From: Tannerella sp.
GTDB taxonomy: Bacteria > Bacteroidota > Bacteroidia > Bacteroidales > Tannerellaceae
Reading direction: 5' to 3'
Assembly: GCA_031259505.1 (NCBI GenBank)
Contig: JAIRLL010000174.1
Coordinates: 1 to 15,722, forward strand
Length of the DNA: 15,722 nt
Of the stretch, positions 6,160 through 14,293 are shown piece by piece. The position numbers and the translations under genes were made by a program. The notes under the pieces are model-generated. The model was given only the letters and a program-made list of their open reading frames with translations. It ran no database searches and was not told the DNA's origin. Position 1 is the stretch's first letter. Every line of letters begins with the position of its first letter.

Positions 6160-7392
6160 TCAGGATTCAAAATTCGAGGATTCGGGATTGCCTGTCAACG
6201 CTTTTATAAAAGCATTGCCTGTCAGGAGGCCGTACCGCCCCTGGCGTACGGAAAACTCGTCGTAGCGGGCGACTTTGTCCGGCGCCTGTCCCGGTTTGCA
6301 GATAAGAAAGGGAACGGGGTCGGCCGTATGCGTGCGGACGGCGCAGGGCGTCGGGTGGTCGGGCAGGACGGATATGGCTACCGGCTCGTCCCACGTGCGG
6401 ACGGCTTCGCAGACGGGGCCGACGATGCGCCGGTCCAGGTCTTCGACGGTGCGCACTTTCAGCCGGACATCGCCGGCGTGTCCTGCCTCGTCGCTTGCTT
6501 CGACGTGCAGATAGACAAGGTCGTGAGTTTTCAGCGCGTCGATGGCGGCCTGCGCCTTGCCTTCGTAGTTCGTGTCATACAGTCCCGTGGCGCCGTCTAC
6601 CGTGACGACGTCCATTCCGGCATACACGCCGATGCCGCGTATCAGGTCGACGGCGGAAATGACGGCGCTCGTCCCGACGCCATACAGTGCGTTCAGAGTC
6701 GGCATGTCGGGTCTGAATCCCGGCGACCAGGGCCAGATGCTGTTGGCCGGGTCTTTGCCGGCGGCCATTCTTTTCCTGTTCACAGGATGGGCGGCCAGTA
6801 TTTCCTGCGAGGCGACGACAAGCCTGTTCAGCCGTTCAGCCGTCTGTGCGGCGTCGGGATGCGCGGCTTTCACCAGCGACGGACGGAAAGGCTGCGCCGG
6901 GATGTCGTGCGGCGGCGTACAGTCCAGCCGCTTGTCGCCGCCGGCCATCACCAGCAGATGACGGTACGACACGCCGGCGTGAAACCGCGTTTGTGCATCC
7001 CCCGTTCTTTCGTTCAGGAACGCAATCAGTTCGGACGCTTCATCGCTTGAGATGTGTCCGGCCGAATGATTTTTCATGCTTTCGCCTTCGATGCAGACGA
7101 GGTTGCAGCGCAGAGCCAGTTCGCCCGTCTGCAAACTCACGCCCATGCTTGCCGCCTCCAGCACGCCGCGTCCTTCGTACACGCGGTGCAGGTCGTATCC
7201 CAAAACAGCAAGGTTGGCCACTTCGCTGCCGGGATGAAATCCCGCCGGAACGGTCTGCAGGCGGCCTGTCGCGCCCGCATACGCCAGCCTGTCCATGTGC
7301 GGCGTGCGGGCATACTGCAGAGGCGTGCGGTTGCCAAGCGCCGCGACGGGCTCGTCGGCCATGCCGTCGCCGAGAATAATCACATATTTCAT
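6160..7392 (-). CDS. apgM: ApgM-family phosphotransferase, proposed homoserine kinase of the thr operon
   Basis: This 410-residue protein belongs to the alkaline-phosphatase-like superfamily of metalloenzymes, archaeal-type cofactor-independent phosphoglycerate mutase branch. Metal-binding and catalytic signatures are visible: GDGMAD (Asp9), PGSEVANLAVLGYD with the phosphorylated Ser56, HVEASDEAGHAGD, and LPDHPTP. In Bacteroidetes and some other bacteria a member of this branch sits between thrA and thrC and is annotated as a proposed homoserine kinase (TIGR02535-type), replacing the GHMP-type ThrB. That fits here: it starts 18 bases after the thrA stop and ends three bases before thrC. The assignment to homoserine phosphorylation is from context; phosphoglycerate mutase activity cannot be excluded from sequence. 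The last residues (NPESSNFES) are encoded by a GAATCC-rich tract resembling intergenic filler and may be a recently acquired tail. Confidence 0.9.
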   Translation of the reverse strand: MKYVIILGDGMADEPVAALGNRTPLQYARTPHMDRLAYAGATGRLQTVPAGFHPGSEVANLAVLGYDLHRVYEGRGVLEAASMGVSLQTGELALRCNLVCIEGESMKNHSAGHISSDEASELIAFLNERTGDAQTRFHAGVSYRHLLVMAGGDKRLDCTPPHDIPAQPFRPSLVKAAHPDAAQTAERLNRLVVASQEILAAHPVNRKRMAAGKDPANSIWPWSPGFRPDMPTLNALYGVGTSAVISAVDLIRGIGVYAGMDVVTVDGATGLYDTNYEGKAQAAIDALKTHDLVYLHVEASDEAGHAGDVRLKVRTVEDLDRRIVGPVCEAVRTWDEPVAISVLPDHPTPCAVRTHTADPVPFLICKPGQAPDKVARYDEFSVRQGRYGLLTGNAFIKALTGNPESSNFES

Positions 7393-7410
7393 CCTGACTG
7401 ATATTATCGT

Positions 7411-9852
7411 TTATCTTATGTTGGCAATGGAAATGATGTCGGCAAACACGCCTGCGGCCGTTACATCTTCGCCCGCGCCGTAGCCTTTGATAATCATCGG
7501 ATAGTCATTGTATCGCTCGGTAGATATCATGATGATGTTGTTGCTGCCTTCCAGTTCGTAGAAAGGATGGTGGCGATCGACTTCCTGCAAGCCTATTTCA
7601 CACTTCCCCCTGTCCATTTTGGCAACCAGGCGGATACGCCTCTTTTCCGCTTCCACTCTTTTGCGCATCGCCTCGAAGCCGTCGTCGAGTTCGCAGATTC
7701 TTGTCCAGAAATCGTCAAGCGATCCTTCGAAATATTTTTCCGGGATAAAGAGGTTTACCTTCACATCCTCTTTTTCGACGGCATATCCTGCTTCGCGGGC
7801 GAGGATGACCAGCTTGCGTATGACGTCCGTACCGCTCAGGTCGATGCGCGGGTCCGGCTCGGCATAGTGCGCCTCCTTCGCCATCAGGATGGCTTTGCTG
7901 AAAGGGATGTCGGCGCTCAGCGTATTGAAGATGAAATTGAGCGTGCCCGAAAGCACCGCTTCCAGATACAGGATATGGTCGCCACTGTTTATCAGGTCGT
8001 TCATCGTATTGATTATCGGCAGTCCCGCGCCGACGTTCGTTTCGAACAGATACTTGACGCCTCTTTTGCGCGCCGTTTCTTTCAGCCTGAGATAGCTGCC
8101 GTATGCCGACGACGCGGCGATTTTGTTGGCCGCGACGACCGAGACGTTGTTGCTCAGCAGCGATTCGTAGATCGCGGCAATCTCTTCGCTGGAAGTGCAG
8201 TCGACGAATACGGAATTGAAAATATTCATCTTCAGTATCTCGTCGCGTATGATGGATGGCGACGAGGGTTTTCCGCTGCTTTTCAGTTCGGCAATACACG
8301 TATCGAGATTCAGTCCGCTGCGGCTGAACAGTATCCTGCTGGAATTGGCGATCCCCACAAGATTCAGTTTCAGTCCGTTTTGCTTCATCAGTTTGTCCTG
8401 CTGGCGCTGAATCTGTTCGATCAGCTTGCTGCCGACCGTTCCCACGCCTGCCACGGAAAGGTTGAGCGCCTTATATTCGGACAGAAAAAACGAATCATGA
8501 ATCGAATTCAGCGCCTTACGCAGCGAATCGCGCTTGATGACGAACGAGATGTTCGTTTCGGACGCCCCCTGGGCGCACGCGATTACGCTTATGCCCGCCC
8601 GTCCAAGCGTCCCGAACAGCTTGCCCGCGATGCCCGGCGTGCGCTTCATGTTTTCGCCCACGATGGCCACGGTCGCAAGGTCTTTTTCGGCAACCACGTC
8701 GTTGATTTCGCCCTGCAGACGTTCGAGCGCAAATTCCCCGTTCAGCACTTGTACCGCAAGGTCGGCGTCTTCGTTTTTCACCGCAATGGTGGTATTGTTT
8801 TCCGAACTTGCCTGCGATACCATGAACACGCTGATGCCGTTTTTCGCCAGCGTCTTGAATATGCGGTAATTCACGCCTATCACGCCGACCATTCCCAGTC
8901 CCTGCACCGTGACAAGACACGTATCGTCGATCGACGAGATGCCCTTAATGAGCGCTTTCCGCCCGTTCTGCTGACAGTCGCCGGAGATATACGTGCCCGG
9001 CGCTCCGGGATTGAAGGTGTTGCATATCCTGATGGGGATATTTTTATGGTATACGGGATAAATCGTGGGAGGATAAATCACCTTTGCCCCAAAGTTGCAC
9101 AGTTCAATCGCTTCGGTGAACGACAGCCGTTCAATCACGTACGTCGAATTTATCACCTTCGGGTCTGCCGTCATGAAGCCGTCCACGTCCGTCCATATTT
9201 CGAGGATGGAAGCGTCGAGCGCCGCCGCAAGGATGGAAGCCGTGTAGTCCGAACCGCCGCGGCCGAGATTGGTAATCTCGCCGTTGTCGCGGCTGGACGA
9301 AATGAATCCCGGCGCCACCGCAATATCGGGCAGCGAAGCGAACGTTTCCCTGATCAGTTGACCGGTGAGTTCGAAATCGACAATATGCTTGTTGAACTGC
9401 CTGACGGTCTTGATAAATTTGCGGGAATCGAACAGGCGGGCGTCACGGATGACGCTGGCCAGGATAAACGACGACAGCCGCTCGCCGTAGCTGACTATCG
9501 TGTCGGACGTCTTCGCCGACAGGTCGTTGATGAGGCTGACGCCTTTCAGGATGTTGGACAGCTCGTCCAGCAGGGTCATGACGTGCGCCCGCGCCGTCCG
9601 GAGCTGCGCTTCACCGGGTATCACGCCTTCGATTATGTCCAGATGGCGCACGGCGATTTCGGAAAGCGCCTCTTCGTATGCCCTGTCGCCTTTTGCGGCC
9701 ATGCCGGCCGTCGACAGCAGCTTGTCGGTTATCCCGCCCAGCGCGGATACGACCGCGATTACCGGCTCTTCGATGGACTCTACTATTTTCTTTACATTCA
9801 AAATGCTGTGCACGGAACCTACGGACGTTCCGCCGAACTTTAATACTTTCAT
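7411..9852 (-). CDS. thrA: bifunctional aspartokinase / homoserine dehydrogenase
   Basis: The 813-residue protein catalyses the first and third steps of the aspartate-to-threonine pathway in the cytosol. Residues 1-290 are the aspartokinase: KFGGTSVGS (5-13), SYGERLSS (121-128), TNLGRGGSDYTA (194-205) and WTDVDGFMTADP (220-231). Two ACT-type regulatory segments follow at about 312-385 and 393-455, the usual site of threonine feedback. Homoserine dehydrogenase begins near 463 with the NAD(P)-binding loop GVGTVG (469-474), followed by ETNVGAGLPIINTMNDLI, the SGTLNFIFN motif and EPDPRIDLSGTDVIRKL, which carry the catalytic Asp and Lys. Length matches the family and no motif is broken. It is the first gene of the thr operon and has a leader with attenuator-like features (9904-10039). 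The start MKVLKFGGTS fits exactly. Confidence 0.98.
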   Translation of the reverse strand: MKVLKFGGTSVGSVHSILNVKKIVESIEEPVIAVVSALGGITDKLLSTAGMAAKGDRAYEEALSEIAVRHLDIIEGVIPGEAQLRTARAHVMTLLDELSNILKGVSLINDLSAKTSDTIVSYGERLSSFILASVIRDARLFDSRKFIKTVRQFNKHIVDFELTGQLIRETFASLPDIAVAPGFISSSRDNGEITNLGRGGSDYTASILAAALDASILEIWTDVDGFMTADPKVINSTYVIERLSFTEAIELCNFGAKVIYPPTIYPVYHKNIPIRICNTFNPGAPGTYISGDCQQNGRKALIKGISSIDDTCLVTVQGLGMVGVIGVNYRIFKTLAKNGISVFMVSQASSENNTTIAVKNEDADLAVQVLNGEFALERLQGEINDVVAEKDLATVAIVGENMKRTPGIAGKLFGTLGRAGISVIACAQGASETNISFVIKRDSLRKALNSIHDSFFLSEYKALNLSVAGVGTVGSKLIEQIQRQQDKLMKQNGLKLNLVGIANSSRILFSRSGLNLDTCIAELKSSGKPSSPSIIRDEILKMNIFNSVFVDCTSSEEIAAIYESLLSNNVSVVAANKIAASSAYGSYLRLKETARKRGVKYLFETNVGAGLPIINTMNDLINSGDHILYLEAVLSGTLNFIFNTLSADIPFSKAILMAKEAHYAEPDPRIDLSGTDVIRKLVILAREAGYAVEKEDVKVNLFIPEKYFEGSLDDFWTRICELDDGFEAMRKRVEAEKRRIRLVAKMDRGKCEIGLQEVDRHHPFYELEGSNNIIMISTERYNDYPMIIKGYGAGEDVTAAGVFADIISIANIR

Positions 9853-9903
9853 TGTACAATACTAAAAATAAATATGGAATTCGATTACTGAAAATGGCTG
9901 CAC

Positions 9904-9960
9904 GCCGTCTTCACACGGCTGCTACCGCGTATGCCGGCGCATCGTTAACCCCGCACGGGG
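9904..9960 (-). promoter_or_regulatory. candidate thr operon attenuator: two hairpins in the thrA leader
   Basis: On the minus strand, CCCC-GTGC-GGGG (9960 to 9949) lies within the codons of the leader ORF encoding Pro-Arg-Ala-Gly and is followed by TTAACG. About 30 bases later GCCGT-GTGAAG-ACGGC (9919 to 9904) begins just after the leader stop and is followed, nine bases on, by TTTT. The motif GCAGCC occurs directly before and after the second stem, giving alternative partners. Neither hairpin has a classical T-tract, so attenuation is an inference from position. Confidence 0.4.
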
Positions 9961-10008
9961 GCTGCGCATGATCGCCCAGGTATAATATGCAAACGATACG
10001 TCTGTCAT
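9922..10008 (-). CDS. putative thr operon leader peptide, 28 codons
   Basis: An ATG at 10006-10008 opens a 28-codon frame that begins MTDVSFAYYTWAIMRSPRAG and ends in TAG at 9922-9924, 69 bases before thrA. It lies about 24 bases downstream of a promoter-like box. It contains four Thr, one Ile and three Met codons, all products of the pathway, though they are not in a long run as in enterobacterial thrL. The stretch encoding PRAG coincides with a GC-rich hairpin, an arrangement common in attenuator leaders. The peptide would act through ribosome position rather than as a protein. A chance ORF of this length is possible; conservation would decide. Confidence 0.4.
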   Translation of the reverse strand: MTDVSFAYYTWAIMRSPRAGLTMRRHTR

Positions 10009-10031
10009 GTTCGGTTTTCTTTTTTACGGGA

Positions 10032-10061
10032 CAATATTACGCATTATTTTTCAGCTACAGA
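10032..10061 (-). promoter_or_regulatory. candidate thr operon promoter
   Basis: On the minus strand TAATATTG (10039 to 10032) matches TAnnTTTG at all but one base, and TCTG (10061 to 10058) lies 18 bases upstream as a three-of-four -33 element. It sits about 24 bases before the leader ATG and 180 bases before thrA. It is the best candidate in the 368-base gap between thrA and the peptidase gene. Confidence 0.4.
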
Positions 10062-10093
10062 ATAAAAACTGCACAAAAAACTGTTTTCCGCCT

Positions 10094-10202
10094 GCCGGCT
10101 GCCGTTTTTCACGTGCGACGTCTTCACGCGCCCTGAGCCGGCTGCCCGCAACACGGCAACGCGCGGAGAGCTCCGCGAAGCGCACGGAAAACCCCGCGGA
10201 GC
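10094..10202. repeat. GC-rich tract with mutually exclusive hairpins and a direct repeat
   Basis: The gap between the peptidase stop (10221) and the thr leader holds GCCGGCTGCC twice (10094-10103, 10137-10146) and three interacting arms. CGCGGA (10162-10167) pairs with TCCGCG (10172-10177), while GCTCCGCG (10170-10177) pairs instead with CGCGGAGC (10195-10202). The middle arm is shared, so only one stem can form at a time. On the minus strand this is the 3' untranslated region of the peptidase gene and may help termination, but no good T-tract follows. Confidence 0.5.
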
Positions 10203-10220
10203 GCGCCGCCCGTCCCTGAG

Positions 10221-13073
10221 TTACCGCACTGTTTTCACACTTGTCGCGCCTGCGCAGTAAATACTGTTGAACAGGAACTTGAAGGAGGCGTGCGCCTGTG
10301 CGCGGAAAGTTATTTCGGGGCCGAAGAGGAAGATTTTACCTTTTCCGGCAGGCGCTTCCACCACGGCGGCGCTGCCTTTGAGATAATGCTGCCCCCATGC
10401 CCAGCCGCTAAGCAGAGGATCGGCGTCGGCAGGAAACCATGCAACGGCTTTCACGCCCTTCAGGGGCGCTTCGGGCAGGAGCCGGAATACGGGTTTGTTG
10501 CGGTACAGCACGTTCAGGTCTTCCGCAATACCGTAGGCAACGGGCGTCGTGCTGTCGACTTTCACCCGCAGCACCGATCCGGGTATATAAAATCTGTCGG
10601 AAGGCAGCCGCCTTATGCTGTCGCCCGAAGCATATTCCGTCAAAGCGTCTTCTACGGGCAGGTCGAAATGGCGGGCTATCGCCGTCGTGGACGAGCCGAT
10701 GGCAATCAGTGTGCCGCCTTCTTCGGCAAACGTGCGCAACTGCGGTATGGTACTGCCGACGGTGATGCTTCCGACGCGGTTCCTGTATTCTTCGGGGACA
10801 TTATCGCGCGTCGGGGCGTTGCGGGAGCCCTGGCCGCCGCCCTGGCCTGCCTGCGGGACGGCTCCGTCCGGCAAGATCAGCACGTCGTATTTCTTCTTCA
10901 GATTGCCGGCGTCCAGATCGGGGGCATAGACGACGTCGAACGGGAAAGGGAATGCCTGTTCGAGCATCCACCGGATCCAGCCGGAATCCATCGACCCGCC
11001 GTAGCGGTCCCAGAGCGCCACGCGTACGGGGCGAAGCTTCAGCGCGCCGCCCTGCGGACGGGTAGCGACGGCATCGAAACTCAGTCCGACTTCGCCGGCC
11101 AGCGTCTGGAGCAGAGCCTGTGTCGAAGCTTTCTTCGGGATATAAATCGTGCCTTCAGGCCAGGTTTTGCCGTGCGCGGCGAAGGGCTCCGTCAGCCAGT
11201 ACACTTCTTCGCCGGCCTGGAGCAGGCGCGTCGTGCCGACGAAGGCGTCATTGACTTTGTGACTGAGCAGAAAGCCGGCGGCGCCGGATGCCTGCCCGAC
11301 TTTGCCGGCAGGCGGCGCTACCTGTCCCGTCAGCTTTTCGAAAGGCCCGTCGAAGCCGTCGAGGATACGGTCGAACTCGACGCCCATCTGAAATGCCAGC
11401 GTGTATCCGGCCACGTCGTATGGCGGTCTGGGAGGCCCGCCCGGATACTGGAAATCGTTCGGATGATCCTGCGGCTCGAGCATGTCGCGCAGATGCGGGC
11501 GGAAGGCCTGCGCGGCTTTGATTACGTACGAGCCTGCGGGATAGGTCTTGCCGGCCACGGCAAAGTCTTTCGTGGCGCGATGTACGTCTACGCCGGCTTT
11601 CAGCAGTGCGTTGACGAACCGGGTTGCCGTCAGGAAGTCCGTCTGGCCGGAGGGGATGATGTAGCCTCGCGGGTCGCGCGTTTCGGGCGTATGCAGTTTT
11701 TCCCAGAAGCTGTAGGGGATGCCGCGAGCGGGATATTCGGGAGAAATGCTGCTGCTGTTCAGCGACGGTCTTCCGGCCGAACTGTCGCGGTCGCTGCTGC
11801 TGCGCTGTTCGGCGCGGTATTTTGCATAGTCGGCTTCCAGTTCGGCCACCCGTTTGGGCGTCAGCGTCCAGTGGTCCCGGCTGCCGCGCTCGATGGAGTT
11901 TTGTCCCATGCGGTATATGCGATAGAGGAAGTCTTCGCGCAGTTTGGCAGCCACGTCGAGAAGGGCGCGCTGGCCGGTGAGGATATAGTCGATGCTCTGG
12001 CGGAAATGCCATTCCTGCCTTGGCCCGATGGGCAGCGGCTGGTCGCCGCCTGGAAGTAGCCTGGAGGTTATCAGCGGGATGCTGGCGGGCGTCGGGCTGC
12101 CGATGATTTCCGACAGGAGGCCAATCTGGTTGTGGAATCCTGTGGTTGTCCGTTCGCCGCCGTTGAACCAGGTGGAGTATGAGGCGGCATTGCGCATCAC
12201 GGCGCCCGGTTTCCCGTCGGCGATAAAGCGGTTGTGTATGGCGGAGCCGACAAGGTCGATGCCCATAAATACCAGCGGGTCGTGGTTGTAGTTGAACGGG
12301 TCGCGGAAGGGCGCCATGAAGAGCACCGTGCCTGCGGGGCCTGTCTGATGCTGGTTCCACATGATCTGCGGAATCCAGTCGATGAACAGTTGCCGGTTGA
12401 TGACTTCCGTTTCGGCCAGGTTGGCGATATAGGAATCGCGGTTGTTGTCGTGTCCGGCATATTTCTGATACAGGCGTGGGATGGACATGTTGCGTTTCTT
12501 CGGATCGCTCTCCTTCATGTACCAGTCCGAGACGAGATCCATGCCGTCCGGATTGGCCTGCACGAGCAGGAGGACGACGTTGTCGAGAATCCGCAGCGCT
12601 TCCGCGTCGTTACTGGCGACCAGGTCGTAGGCTTCGAGGAAAAGCGCCTGCGAGTTGACCGTCTCGGTGGCATGAAGTCCGCCGTCGATCCAGACGATGG
12701 CTTTTCCTTCGGCTGCCAGTTCGCGCGCCTGTCCGTCGGTCAGCCCATCGGCTTTCGCCAGGCGCACGGAGATTTCCCGGTAGCGCTCCAGGTTCTTGTA
12801 GTTTTCCGGCGAGGTGATGATTGCCATTTTCATCGTGCGTCCTTCCTGCGTGACGCCGATGTCGACGACGTGTATGCGATCCGACGCTTCCGCCAGCCTG
12901 TCCCAGTAATCGACAAGCTGGCTGTAGCTGGCGAGAAAATAATCATCTCCCACCGTGTACTGACCGAATTTGGGCTCCGGTATATTTTCATCGGCGCGCA
13001 CGGCGCCGGCGCCGGCGAACAGCAGCGTCAGTAAAAACGCCTGCATTAACTGTTTCATAATTTTCTGTTTCAT
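10221..13073 (-). CDS. exported M14-family zinc carboxypeptidase, 950 residues
   Basis: The protein starts with a Sec signal peptide: positive residues, then the hydrophobic stretch AFLLTLLFAGAGA and a likely signal peptidase I site after AVRA (27/28), so it is probably periplasmic or surface-associated; there is no lipobox Cys. The M14 metallocarboxypeptidase domain occupies about residues 38-400. Zinc ligands are His134 and Glu137 in GGLHATE and probably His242 in NQHQTGP. ANPDG (173-177) and HDNNRD (208-213) are conserved structural and substrate-binding elements, and the Glu of GLLSEIIG is the likely catalytic base. A Ser-rich linker (SSSDRDSSAGRPSLNSSS) precedes a long C-terminal region whose ILPDGAVP and GGTLIAIGSS motifs recall amidotransferase-like folds common in this large Bacteroidetes subfamily. 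It likely trims peptides. It lies 67 bases downstream of the 221-residue gene and may share its transcript. MKQ at codon 6 is an alternative start. Confidence 0.93.
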   Translation of the reverse strand: MKQKIMKQLMQAFLLTLLFAGAGAVRADENIPEPKFGQYTVGDDYFLASYSQLVDYWDRLAEASDRIHVVDIGVTQEGRTMKMAIITSPENYKNLERYREISVRLAKADGLTDGQARELAAEGKAIVWIDGGLHATETVNSQALFLEAYDLVASNDAEALRILDNVVLLLVQANPDGMDLVSDWYMKESDPKKRNMSIPRLYQKYAGHDNNRDSYIANLAETEVINRQLFIDWIPQIMWNQHQTGPAGTVLFMAPFRDPFNYNHDPLVFMGIDLVGSAIHNRFIADGKPGAVMRNAASYSTWFNGGERTTTGFHNQIGLLSEIIGSPTPASIPLITSRLLPGGDQPLPIGPRQEWHFRQSIDYILTGQRALLDVAAKLREDFLYRIYRMGQNSIERGSRDHWTLTPKRVAELEADYAKYRAEQRSSSDRDSSAGRPSLNSSSISPEYPARGIPYSFWEKLHTPETRDPRGYIIPSGQTDFLTATRFVNALLKAGVDVHRATKDFAVAGKTYPAGSYVIKAAQAFRPHLRDMLEPQDHPNDFQYPGGPPRPPYDVAGYTLAFQMGVEFDRILDGFDGPFEKLTGQVAPPAGKVGQASGAAGFLLSHKVNDAFVGTTRLLQAGEEVYWLTEPFAAHGKTWPEGTIYIPKKASTQALLQTLAGEVGLSFDAVATRPQGGALKLRPVRVALWDRYGGSMDSGWIRWMLEQAFPFPFDVVYAPDLDAGNLKKKYDVLILPDGAVPQAGQGGGQGSRNAPTRDNVPEEYRNRVGSITVGSTIPQLRTFAEEGGTLIAIGSSTTAIARHFDLPVEDALTEYASGDSIRRLPSDRFYIPGSVLRVKVDSTTPVAYGIAEDLNVLYRNKPVFRLLPEAPLKGVKAVAWFPADADPLLSGWAWGQHYLKGSAAVVEAPAGKGKIFLFGPEITFRAQAHASFKFLFNSIYCAGATSVKTVR

Positions 13074-13140
13074 TTTTGAATGGATTTATAATATTGTATT
13101 TGTTAGCTGTCGGGATGGCGTAACGCAGGCGCCGGACGGA

Positions 13141-13806
13141 TCATGCGATAACGGCAGAGATGAAATTTTCGTTCCAGGGGCCGGGCTGGTTGCGCGAATT
13201 GACCCAGCGGAAACGGTAGTATACTGTTTTGCCCACACAGAAAAGGGGAAATTTGATGATGAGGGGCGAACGGGTCGAGAAGCGAGCATGGCTCCATTCG
13301 CAGTCGCTGGCCGGCGGGCCGCCGCCTATCTTGTACCATACTTCGAAGCCGTGCGCTTCGGGCGGCTTGGCGCGGCCGGCGCGTTTTTCGTCTTTCACGT
13401 GAATGATGTGCTGCAGGTGTAAGGAGGCGTCTATTTCGCCAACCGGCGTGCTGGTCGGGATGTGTGGCTGCGCGGGATGCGCGCCGTGGATGGGCAGGTC
13501 CATGTTTTCACGGTCGGCGTTGGTGACGGCCGAGTTGTATTGCAGGTGTTCCTTTACGAACCTGCGTATGGATGCCTTGAGGGCGTCGCGCGTTTCGTTT
13601 TTCAGACGCACGTCGACTTTGTCGCGGTTTGATTCCTGCACTCTGCCGTATGCGCTGTCATAATTGTCGAGCAGAGTCTTAACGGCTCCGTACACAAGTT
13701 CGCTTATTCCCCATACTTCCAGATACAGTTTTACATAAATAAGCAGTTTTTGCGCCCATTCCAGGAACTTTCCGTCCTGACGCGGAATGTAATCTTTGCC
13801 TGACAT
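13141..13806 (-). CDS. uncharacterised Bacteroidetes protein with C-terminal fibronectin-III-like domain
   Basis: This 221-residue protein has no signal peptide or lipobox. Residues 1-90 are probably helical and carry KASIRRFVKEHLQYN. The segment VTNADRENMDLPI (94-106), followed by a Pro-rich stretch (PAQPHIPTSTPVGEID), and the end GKTVYYRFRWVNSRNQPGPW (192-211) with a final ISAVI strand are hallmarks of a family I recall only as hypothetical proteins in Bacteroidetes. The C-terminal part, from about 118, has the strand pattern of a fibronectin-III-like sandwich (AKPPEAHGFEVWYKI, then ARFSTRSPLIIKF). Its function is unknown. The gene is immediately upstream of the M14 peptidase on the same strand. 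A promoter at 14112-14142 would give it a 5' leader of about 300 bases; a closer box (TAATTTAG, 13820-13827) has one mismatch. Confidence 0.88.
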   Translation of the reverse strand: MSGKDYIPRQDGKFLEWAQKLLIYVKLYLEVWGISELVYGAVKTLLDNYDSAYGRVQESNRDKVDVRLKNETRDALKASIRRFVKEHLQYNSAVTNADRENMDLPIHGAHPAQPHIPTSTPVGEIDASLHLQHIIHVKDEKRAGRAKPPEAHGFEVWYKIGGGPPASDCEWSHARFSTRSPLIIKFPLFCVGKTVYYRFRWVNSRNQPGPWNENFISAVIA

Positions 13807-13885
13807 AGTCCGTTTATTTCTAAATTATTTATAGTAATTTGATTTATATATATGCATTGGATAATCTCTGTTTAAAGTGTCCCGG

Positions 13886-14086
13886 TCATGCCCGCCCGAA
13901 GCCTGGCCGAAGCCGGTGAGTGTTTGGCTGTGCACTGCTGGGCTTCAGCAGTGCACATCCGTAACATGAATTGAATGAGTGTATAAACATGAAGTTCCCG
14001 ATGACATATTTTGAGACGGCATAACGACTGTCCGGGAAAGATTCCCAAACTGCGGGTATCGCTGCGAGATTCAATTTATAGTCCAT
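13886..14086 (-). CDS. possible small protein of 66 residues in the leader of the 221-residue gene
   Basis: An ATG at 14084-14086 lies about 26 bases downstream of a good minus-strand promoter (14112-14142) and opens a 66-codon frame starting MDYKLNLAAIPAVWESFPDS and ending in TGA at 13886. The first 40 or so residues look like ordinary protein. The rest is rich in Pro, Arg and His and reads through a perfect 12-bp hairpin (13929-13957), as non-coding DNA would. I recognise no family. It may be a small gene, a leader ORF or chance. Confidence 0.25.
   Translation of the reverse strand: MDYKLNLAAIPAVWESFPDSRYAVSKYVIGNFMFIHSFNSCYGCALLKPSSAQPNTHRLRPGFGRA
13929..13957. repeat. 12-bp perfect inverted repeat with five-base loop
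   Basis: TGTGCACTGCTG (13929-13940) and CAGCAGTGCACA (13946-13957) are perfect reverse complements around GGCTT. Neither strand has a T-tract directly after it. It lies 122 bases upstream of the 221-residue gene, so if transcribed from 14112-14142 it would form a strong stem in that gene's 5' leader. Two CCGAAGCC copies (13898-13915) lie beside it. Confidence 0.65.
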
Positions 14087-14111
14087 CTGTATTTTGAAAC
14101 TGTTCACGCGG

Positions 14112-14142
14112 CAAATATAACTGCTATTTTTATAATCACAAA
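14112..14142 (-). promoter_or_regulatory. Bacteroidetes promoter TTTG-N19-TATATTTG driving leftward transcription
   Basis: On the minus strand TTTG (14142 to 14139) is followed after 19 bases by TATATTTG (14119 to 14112). Both elements match the sigma-ABfr consensus exactly and the spacing is standard. The start would fall near 14105, reading toward the possible 66-residue ORF, the 221-residue gene and perhaps the M14 peptidase. Confidence 0.65.
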
Positions 14143-14293
14143 AAATATCCGCACTTTTTTCCGAAATAATCGGCAATTCGGGTGAATTTTGTGCTTATTT
14201 AGTGTTTGTTTGCTGTTGAACCCGTTTTTTCCGGACGGCAGGAGGCTGCAGCAAAAGCACACGATCGGCGCAGCCAGCCTTTTCCGGCAGTAC

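Noticed and set aside
5449..7050. 533-codon open frame on the plus strand
   Set aside because: It lies antisense to thrC and the ApgM-family gene and has no family features; it is a shadow of GC-rich coding sequence.
7567..9843. 758-codon open frame on the plus strand
   Set aside because: It is entirely antisense to thrA, which is certain from its motifs. The long open frame follows from thrA codon usage.
10290..12059. 589-codon open frame on the plus strand
   Set aside because: Antisense to the M14 peptidase gene, with low-complexity composition and no recognisable domain.
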